This document shows, in pieces, positions 46,752 through 54,457 of a stretch of 54,457 bases of DNA. Where the stretch lies: NCBI GenBank assembly GCA_036897095.1, contig JAYMSP010000387.1, forward strand, positions 1-54,457. The letters are read 5' to 3'. A program made the translations under genes and the position numbers. The notes under the pieces were generated by a model. The model saw only the letters and a program-made list of their open reading frames with translations, did not search any database and was not told the DNA's origin. Numbering within the stretch: position 1 is the first letter of the stretch; every line of letters begins with the position of its first letter. This DNA is from Plantago elongata. Taxonomy: Eukaryota; Streptophyta; Magnoliopsida; Lamiales; Plantaginaceae.

Positions 46752-48845
46752 GTCATGATATCAACGAAATGGACTTACATGTAAGATCCCCATTTGCATG
46801 TCCAATAATTTATGTCCATCGATTTTGCATATGCGTATAAAATATATCGGTTCCATGTATACTAGTATTTCAAATCTCTTTCTTAGATTTTTCAAGTCAG
46901 TACTGATAATTGATATCTGAATATTTTTTGTAGCTACCATTTCATTTAATATAGACCATCTATTATAGTTCAGAAATCTATGTCTTTTATGACATACATT
47001 ACTCTTCAAAAGTACTATCAACTGCCTTATTTTGCCATTTAAACCGTATTTCACTAAAGTGATAAATCATTTGTACAATAGGCAAGATATCTCAATGTCC
47101 AAGACATGGCATTCTATACTCGATTTGTAACTCTGTACGCCTCAAAATAGGGTCATAGCAGGTTAACATTCAAATCATAGAATATTATGCTCGAACATAT
47201 CTTGATATAGTGACATGAAGCTGAAACTTTAGTTCAAGTATGAACTCTCAAATTTATGGGATCAATTTGCTCTACGAATTTATTTTTACCAGCTTATTCA
47301 TGTTCTTCCTCCCCTAAGCTGGAAAAATTAGGGCTCATGATAATATAATGTCCAGCTTAGAATTTGATGTACTCATACAACTTTTGTATGCTTCAAGCAT
47401 TAGTTCTCTGCGGGGAGCATGATGATAGGGAGTCAATATATTAGTACAATTGGATTTTCTTGTGCTGAAAATAATTTTTCCCTCAAATTAGAGATCAATT
47501 AATTTACTCAATATCTTTAATTGTAAAACAATTGAAAGATACATGTAGACTTCTGGTTACTTATATTGTATCAATCTTATCAACTTGACGAGTGTAATAT
47601 TGCTCATTTTCAAGATCTCAATTTTCATGCTTACTCCATGTTGTGTCTTGCACTGATACAATCGAATGACAACACGAGAAAGCTTTCAACACGTAATTGT
47701 ATTTTGTATATCGAAACTTCAGGTTTCACAAAAATGGTTAAGTTGTAACCGGATGGCCTAATTTGTCACATCAAACATGATTCTGTGACATAAAAGAACG
47801 AATCATTGTCTCCTTTTTATTTGGCAAGACATATAGTCATTAATTACTCCAAGGAGTAATTATAATATGTGTTTTTCTGGAACACAATATTCTTCAATGT
47901 ATTTACTCTTCTAGAGCATGAACTCCCTTTTGAGGCTTCATTTATATGTAGAAACTACTTGAACAATTGATATATTCTAGTAAGATTCGCACTTCAGGTG
48001 GTAAAAGCATCAAGTCATTTATGTATAATTATACGTTTTGGTGAATTTTTTATGCATATATAAATAATTTGTCACTTATGATTTTATACACTAGTAGTGG
48101 CAAGCTCTTCCATTGCTTTCAACATCAAGTTGGAAAAGTAATATTCAAGAACTTCATATGTTTCTAAAACTTCAGGTTGAGATTTATTTGATCATTCATA
48201 TATTTCTCTCAACTTGAGGTTGATGGGATCTATTTCATGCTCACTTTTGGTAAAGCTATGGATGTATATAGCAAAATGTTTACATTCACTTCAGGGAATG
48301 AGAAGAATCAACTTTTAGAAATTGATAATGATAATGCAATTAAAGTTTTAAAACTTTATTTCAGTCACCAATTTGTGGTGTGATAATAGATGCACCTTAG
48401 ATATCTTTGCTTCATGTCCATACCATCTTCGTATTAGCTCATTGTGCAACTTTATTAAATTTTCGTAATACATGATGAAATTCTTTGCAAATAAATTCAT
48501 CAACATATAAAAAATGTATGAACAATGATCTACGAGATCAAATATTGTTCTTGTGAGCTAGGGTTGTATTTTTGCCACATGCATTGCAAATTGATAGTGG
48601 TCTTCAAGATCCATAATATGCACATGATTGCTACTTCGAGAGCACTAATAAGAAATTGTGTTTTTAGGAGAATGACATATGATTCCAACTTCAAGTTGGG
48701 AGATCATTTCAATCATCCATTACTCACAATATATGACAAGCTTCTTTTGAGACAAAATGCTCAATTTTTAAATAATTATCTCAACTGAATATTTCTTGTG
48801 TCACTAGAAATTATAATATCACATATACACTTATTTCAACTTCAG

Positions 48846-48943
48846 TTTTTTTTTTTTTTTTGAAACGGCTAAAGGATGACTTGAACCTCCGACTATTGGT
48901 TGGAGGTGAAGCGTCTTACCAACAAAGCTGCGCTTCGTTGTCC
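48846..48943 (-). mobile_element. tRNA-related SINE copy 5
   Basis: On the minus strand it reads GACAACGAAGCGCAGC, TTGGTAAGACGCTTCACC, TCCAACCAATAGTCGG, AGGTTCAAGTCATCC and TTTAGCCGTTTC, followed by a run of A. It is flanked by a perfect 12-base duplication TTTCAACTTCAG at 48834-48845 and 48944-48955. It looks the least decayed of the five copies. It interrupts one of the ACTTCAGGTTG motifs of the host repeat. Confidence 0.85.
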
Positions 48944-49868
48944 TTTCAACTTCAGGTTGAAGAATATTTTATGTGCTTGGTGACATTACCATGATAATTC
49001 AATATCATACGTCACATTTTATTGAGTAATACTTCACTCAATTGTAATAATCCATCTATGTCTTTGAACCTTTAGGAGATTACGAACTTCAGGTCGCAAT
49101 AGTGTAACCAAGAGAGTATGATCAAAAAAGTCATCTCAGAATGTCTTGAATTTGTGGTATAAAATAGTGTGTTGAAACCAACTCCAGGTTGGAAATAATT
49201 ACTCATATACTATTCACTTATAGTATCAATACTATAGTTTAGAAATATAATCACCACAATAAGTGATAATCAAACTAAAACTAAGAGTAAACTCAGATCA
49301 CCATCCTCCCCATATAGGTGGATATTCAGTTTGACTAGCTAACAAAGCTAGAATATATATATTTGATCCATAATGTTTTATCATGGTCCGTTATATGTCT
49401 TTGGACATATATTTTAACAACCATCGATTGTTATACCACTTCGGGTGGTTATATGATAAAAGATAAGATCATTAGATCTTTATGGTAAGGCATTCGACAT
49501 TTTAATCTTTCTCCTCGATAATAGTGAACAAATATATAGCTTAAGCCTTATCTTGAATTTTTAATTGTTTCACATATTCACTTCAAGGGATATTATCAAG
49601 CATTTCAATATCATAAAGTACAGTATAATACGAATGAATAATTTAATAAAATAAATAAAATTTACCTTCAACAGCAGAATCCCGATGCCTCATAGATCAA
49701 AACGACGATCTCTCCGGTGAGGGTCAACAAAAATGTGTCGTTAGTACGCTGAAAAAATATGGCAACGATCCAATGGCTAACGAATCTGGAGTCAATAATA
49801 CAAAAGAGTTGCGCTATTCAGAAAATCTATGCGCGAAATTGACATTTTCCCTTCTCAATTTCAAAAAG

Positions 49869-50083
49869 AGTTGATCTAACTACAATTTAGTTAGTTAGTT
49901 GAGTTAACTGCTTATGAGTTAGTTACTCATTATTTGTATAAATGAACTAAAATAGTTGTATATTTTGATCTCTCCAATTTCATTCATTTTCACAAACACT
50001 CTCATACTTGTAATTCCAAAACACTGATCAAGCCTTTCATGCTTGAATCAATGTTGGTTATATTGAAGATATAGTTTCTTGAT
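49869..50083 (+). repeat. 5' LTR of the copia element
   Basis: It starts near AGTTGATCTAAC (a TGTTGATCTAAC-like start would be usual). It contains the TTAGTTAGTTAGTT run typical of small copia LTRs and TATAAAT at 49937-49943. It ends just before the primer-binding site. The length is about 215 bp. The left edge is inferred, since the partner LTR is not in the window. Confidence 0.6.
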
Positions 50084-50084
50084 A

Positions 50085-50093
50085 TGGTATCAG
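50085..50093 (+). other. Primer-binding site (initiator tRNA-Met type)
   Basis: TGGTATCAG, complementary to the 3' end of plant initiator tRNA-Met, one base after the inferred LTR end. The usual continuation AGC is replaced by TTT, one more sign of decay. Confidence 0.7.
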
Positions 50094-50275
50094 TTTCTTT
50101 GATCAAAACGTCAGTTTTGTTCACTTGATTCACTCGATTCTGATAATCTCTCTTCCACATTCTTCATCGGTTCCTCGTCGCCGATCACTCTGGTTCTCTT
50201 CGCCCGTTTCTACGACGGTTTCTCTGCAATCGGTTTTCAATAACCGTTTTCTTCGAAGCAACAATTCCTGCATCA

Positions 50276-51210
50276 ATGACGGAATCAACGTCTTCAACTA
50301 CTCAAAAATGGGAGGTTCCTTCCCATCCATTTTACTTACATCCTTCTGATCATCCTGGTTTACAAGTCGTTTTTGAAATGTTTACTGGTGATAATTTTGT
50401 TTCTTGAAGTCACTCTGTCAAAATGGCTTTTAGTGTAAAAAATAAATCTAGTTTCATCAATGGCACACTCGTCATACCTGATGTCGATAAAGAGCCCTTG
50501 CTCTATGCTGCTTATATTTTTGCTAATGACTTGGTTCTAGGATGGATCATGAATTCGATTGATAAATCGATTAAAAAATGTTTACTCTATTGCAAAACCC
50601 CTCAAGAAGCCTGGAATGATTTGGAAATGCGTTATACTAGGTGTGATGGTACTCGTGTATTTCACTTAAAAATGTTCCCTCAGTTCTCTGCATAAAGGAT
50701 CCATGATTGTTACTGAGTATTACAATCAATTTAAGTCAGTCTGGGAATAATATTTGAGTTACAGGCCTGTTATGCGTTGTAAGTGTGGAACCTCTGCTAT
50801 TGATTGCACTTGTGGTGCTCGCCTTATAGCCCAACTGCATGACTCTGATGATGTCATTGAGTTTCTTGATGGTTTTGATGACACATATAGTCACATTCCC
50901 AGCCAACTTTTACTTCATACTCCCTTGCCTCCCTTACCCAAAGTCTATTCTATTTTCCTATAAGAGGAGTCATAGAGGTCTTTCACACCAATCCTACACC
51001 TACTGACATTACGGCTATGCAAGCTTCTCATACTCCTTCTGGACAATAAGTGCAAAATTATGCCAACCCTCCAAGATACATGGGTAGTTCTGGTAATAAG
51101 AAGAAACCAAAATGCACTTATTGTGGTTTTGCGAACCATACTGCTGACAAGTGATTTTAAATCATTGGCTACCCACCTGGCTGGAGAGGTCCTCGCGGCA
51201 CAAGGAAAAA
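50276..51210 (+). pseudogene. copia gag remnant
   Basis: The frame opens at ATG 50276 with MTESTSSTTQKWEVPSHPFY and meets an in-frame TGA at 50405-50407. The capsid-like part follows (50423-50695), with a GTLVIPDVDKEP block and SIKKCLLYCKTPQEAWNDLE, typical of plant copia gag. It then shifts frame. Near the end a zinc knuckle reads CTYCGFANHTADK followed by TGA at 51152-51154, exactly where the last Cys belongs. The next residues (IGYPPGW) match the usual sequence after the knuckle. Confidence 0.85.
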
Positions 51211-52680
51211 ACACCCCCTCTGCTAATCACTCTACCATTCAGTCTTCTCACAATCAAAATGGTTTGCATCCTATGTTTACACGAGACATGTTCACTCAGT
51301 TCATGGAGTTTACCATAAATGACTATCCACAACACTCTCCCAACCATGGAGCTTCAACTACTTCACCTGAACAGGCCAACCATACTGATGCAGCTGTCTC
51401 TAAGGCCACTATAGATGCCACTGGAGGTTCAAGTTCACAATTCTGTCTTAATGCCATTTGCACTAAACATAAGCATTTGTGGATTATTCATTCTGGTACC
51501 GGTGACCATATGATATGTGATGATACTATTTTCATCTCCAAACCCAACCCTATTTCACCACTTATTAGTCTTCCCAATAATCATTTCACTACTGCTACTT
51601 TGAGAGGTGATGTTAAACTCACTAATAGTATCGCTCTTTACAATGTATTATTTGTTCCTGCCTTTACTTACAATTTATTATCTATCTCTCACCTTGATAA
51701 ACACTCTCACTGTAGAGCAATCTTTCATGATGATGATTGTATTTTACGGGACAAACAAACTTTGAATGTGATCACTACTGTTAGAGCCACTAGAGGCCTA
51801 TGTCAGCTAAACTTGTCAACTATCCATTTTCCTTCTGATTCTTGTACTTTAGTAGATTAGCTTTCATCTGTAAAATCATCTCACAATATTTCCCATGTAA
51901 ACTCATCTTTACTATGGCATACAAGGTTTGGCCATACATCACACAAATGTATTCAACAAATATCTGTACTGAAACAAAAGAAACTTCAATTAATCCCTGT
52001 GATCTTTGTCACTTGTTAAACAAAAGAAACTTCAATTTCCTATTAGTAGTACAACCAGCACTTCTATATTTGATTTGATCCATTGTGATGTATGGGGCCC
52101 TTTTGCTATACCTTCTTATCAAGGTCATAAATTCTTTCTCACCATTGTAGATGAATTTAGTAGATGTACATGGGTATATTTACTCAAATACAAATCATAA
52201 GTGAAATATTTTATTCAACATTTTTACAACATGGTTCTTACTCAATTTAACAAGAAAATCAAATGTTTAAGATCTGAAAATGGCACTGAATTTTTACTGC
52301 ATGAGTTTTATCATTCTACTGGTATTTTACATCAAACCTCTTGTATGGAGACCCCTCAGCAGAATGGTCTTGTAGAAAGAAAGCATCAACACATCCTTCA
52401 AGTTGCTAGAACCTTGATGTTTCAGTCCAAATTTCCCTTGCATTTCTGGACTGATTGTATCTCTATTGTTGTGCATATCATAAATAGGCTCCCCACTCCT
52501 GTTTTAAACAACAAATCTCCTTTCTTTATGCTTTATCAAACTGATCCTGACTATTTTCTTCTCAAAAGTTTTGATTGTCTTGCCTATGCTAGTACACTTG
52601 TCTCTCACAGGAAGAAATTTGATTCTAGAGCTCATAAATGCATTTCATTAGTTACCCTCTTGGCATTAAGGGTTACAAGT
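51211..52680 (+). pseudogene. copia protease and integrase remnant
   Basis: The protease active site appears as WIIHSGTGDHM. The catalytic Asp of the usual DSG triad is His (CAT at 51489-51491). A zinc-binding integrase start is present as LWHTRFGHTS and CDLCH, but these lie in different frames. The catalytic core has HCDVWGP (first Asp), RSENGTEF where the second Asp is replaced by Glu (GAA at 52276-52278), and QQNGLVERKHQ with the final Glu kept. A stop at 52198-52200 splits the core. A 20-base stretch, AAACAAAAGAAACTTCAATT, occurs twice at 51972 and 52018, a local duplication. Confidence 0.85.
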
Positions 52681-53110
52681 TATTTGACATTACTAGTAAT
52701 AAAGTTCTCATTTTTCATAAATGTTTTTCTTTATGAAAATATTTTCCCTCATCACAACATTACTTCCTCTACTAATGATTCTCAGACTTCTTCTCCAGTT
52801 GAATTTCCTTTTTATGATGATATTTTGCCTTCTCCTCCCACTGTTGTTATTGATGATGTTAATCACCACACTAATAATGATTCTCCTATTCCCAGTTCAC
52901 CTGATCTTTCTACTATTCAGTCATCAGATATATCTTCTAATGATTCTCACATAAATGATCATCTTTCTCTTGACACTACTACTGATGTTTGTTCTGGCAA
53001 TTTTTCAGAGAATTACTTGACTCAACAGGTTCTTGATGAACAAGTGATCATTCCTGAGACTAGTCCCATTTTAGAACCTCATGTTCCACCAATCAATTAG
53101 GTACAACAGT
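52681..53110 (+). pseudogene. copia integrase C-terminal/linker remnant
   Basis: Ser/Thr/Pro-rich low-complexity linker between integrase and reverse transcriptase (many PSSPDLS, TSSPVEF type runs), with the frame ending at 53100. Such linkers are normal in plant copia polyproteins. Confidence 0.7.
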
Positions 53111-53670
53111 CAAAATACTTGGGCCAACTCATCACATCGGGGAGTTTCATATCCTATTTCTCAATTTTTATCTGTCACATTTTTAAATAAAACTTATGCA
53201 GCTTTTACAGCAGCTATTTCCACTATTACTGAACCTAGGACTTACAAGCAGGCTGCTTCTCAACCTGAATGGCGGGATGCCATGACTAAAGAGTTAATTG
53301 CCCTTGAAAATGCAGACACTTGGACTTTAACTCCTTTACCCATCAATAAGACTTGTATTGGTTGTAAATGGGTATATAAGATTAAATACAACTATGATGG
53401 GACTATTGAGAGGTACAAGGCTAGGTTTGTTGCCAAAGGTTATACTCAGTAACCTAGGCTTTATTATTTTGATACTTTTAGCACTGTGACAAAGGTCACC
53501 ACTGTTCGGGTTCTATTGGCATTAGCAGATGTTAAAGCTTGGCATTTACATCAGCTTGATATTAACACTGCTTTCTTGCATGGTAATCTTGATGAGGAAG
53601 TTTACATGTCTCCTCCACCTAGATATTGTAATGATGGTAGAGTTTGTAAACTCAATAAAAGTATTGTTTA
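53111..53670 (+). pseudogene. copia reverse transcriptase N-terminal remnant
   Basis: It contains [18 protein letters not shown], the [25 protein letters not shown] block and [18 protein letters not shown], which are early reverse-transcriptase motifs. A stop follows the VAKGYTQ motif at about 53450. The sequence then passes from CKLNKSI directly into [12 protein letters not shown], which normally lies some 200 residues further on. The whole part with the YVDD catalytic motif is absent. Confidence 0.88.
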
Positions 53671-54457
53671 GACATTCTCACTGACACAGGTTATCTTGGT
53701 TGCAGGACTACTAATACTCCCATGGACTCACTACAAGGTTTTGTATGCAATACAACTTTGTTAGAGGATCCATCTTCCTACATGAGATTCATTGGGGGCC
53801 TGATGTATCTCACCTTTACCAGACCTGACATTGCCTACAGTCTACAAACACTTTCTCAATACATGGCCAAACCCACTCAAGGACATTTGTCTGATGCACA
53901 CTGACTATTGAGATAATTCAAAGCTACTCCAGGACAGGCATTTTCTTATCTGCTAAATCAGATCTTGTATTGAGAGGATATGCTGATAGTGATTGGGCAA
54001 GATGCCTGGAGACAAGAAGAAGTATTACTGGTTATTCTATATACTTGGGTGATTCTCTTGTGTCATGGAAATCTAAGAAGCAACCCATAGTGAGTAAATC
54101 TTCTGCAGAAGCTGAGTATAGAACTATTGCATATACAACTTGTGAGTTGCAGTGGTTGATCTATTTGTTAGCAAATTTACATGTTTCTTCTGCATCTCCA
54201 CCGGTTCTCTATACAGACTCCAAGTCAGTCTATTGTTTGGCACATAATCCAGGGTTCCATAACAAGACCAAACATATAGATGTTGATTATCATTTCATCA
54301 GGGAAAAGTTGCAGTCCAAAGCTCTTCAGTTGATAAATATTCCTTCTGATCAAAATGTTGCAGACATTTTAACTAAACCATTGGGGCAACATTTGTTCAC
54401 ACTATTCAAGTCCAAGATGAATCTGCATAACATCCATCTTCACCTTGACGCGGGGGG
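53671..54457 (+). pseudogene. copia connection and RNase H remnant
   Basis: After the deletion junction come TPMD, MRFIGGLMYLTFTRPDIAY and, following stops and a frameshift near 53903-53930, the RNase H domain. Its residues are largely intact: GYADSDWA, SSAEAEYRTIA, LYTDSKSVYCLAHNP, HNKTKHIDVDYHFIREK and DILTKPL. The polypurine tract follows directly at 54451-54457. Confidence 0.88.
54447..54457 (+). other. Polypurine tract of the copia element
   Basis: GACGCGGGGGG at the last bases of the window, the usual second-strand primer position immediately before a 3' LTR. Confidence 0.7.

Larger units (their letters stand above)
45295..49867. repeat. Long noncoding repeat region, possibly an old long LTR
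   Basis: About 4.6 kb without any credible gene but with clear internal order. It starts near GGAGATAATGGACATTC and CACTCCCCCTTGAATGGCC. It has three copies of a 65-bp GCCTCGTTAAAA..GAGTACA module and a second half studded with ACTTCAGGTTG motifs. CTCCCCCT and GTTAAAACCTT words of this kind are common in plant repeats. I infer a long LTR or related repeat, later hit by a SINE and by a copia element at its right edge. The exact ends are not resolved. Confidence 0.45.
49869..54457 (+). mobile_element. Decayed Ty1/copia LTR retrotransposon (3' LTR outside window)
   Basis: The element order is 5' LTR, primer-binding site, gag, protease, integrase, reverse transcriptase, RNase H, polypurine tract. 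That order (integrase before reverse transcriptase) defines Ty1/copia. The internal region is only about 4.4 kb. It is broken by stops and frameshifts in every part and by a deletion in reverse transcriptase, so it cannot move by itself. The window ends in GACGCGGGGGG, the polypurine tract, so the 3' LTR should start at the next base. It lies at the right edge of an older repeat. Confidence 0.9.

Overview
This is nuclear DNA of a flowering plant. Its genes have short introns with GT..AG ends, it encodes a chloroplast-targeted Rubisco activase, and its intergenic DNA is very AT-rich and full of plant-type transposon debris. The protein sequences look like a eudicot, probably an asterid; that placement is inference from resemblance, not a computed phylogeny.

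Six host genes are supported, all on the minus strand. In coordinate order they are: an intronless L-type lectin receptor kinase (3725-5767); a seven-exon Rubisco activase gene (8335-10372); an intronless DUF3475/DUF668 (PSI1-like) gene (12362-13687); a three-exon DUF604 fringe-like glycosyltransferase gene (20873-23317); and two single-exon C2H2 zinc-finger repressors of the SUPERMAN/TAC1 type with C-terminal EAR motifs (27527-28087 and 42872-43747). They form no operon or obvious pathway. Each is an independent unit: surface perception, photosynthesis regulation, PSK/growth-related signalling, Golgi glycosylation, and transcriptional repression.

The space between genes is a layered record of mobile elements. 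It holds two Stowaway-like MITEs, one split by a 1,085-bp Tourist-like MITE with a TTA duplication. It also holds five copies of a short tRNA-related SINE, two with clear target-site duplications, and two copies of a roughly 0.85-kb element rich in TTCGTGAAC palindromes, one carrying a 5'-truncated LINE-like tail flanked by a 20-bp duplication. A nearly 1-kb foldback element has a core built from GCTCCGATCGGAGC-type palindromes. Two copies of a GC-rich CGACCCGG repeat lie in opposite orientation, and there are three local tandem duplications. From 28.1 to 42.9 kb I find no gene.

From about 45.3 to 49.8 kb lies a long noncoding repeat with a threefold 65-bp module and about ten spaced copies of an ACTTCAGGTTG motif. 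The right end (49869-54457) is a decayed Ty1/copia retrotransposon. It has a 5' LTR, primer-binding site, gag, protease, integrase, reverse transcriptase and RNase H remnants. It carries stops, altered catalytic residues and a deletion of the reverse-transcriptase core. The window stops exactly at its polypurine tract, just before the expected 3' LTR.
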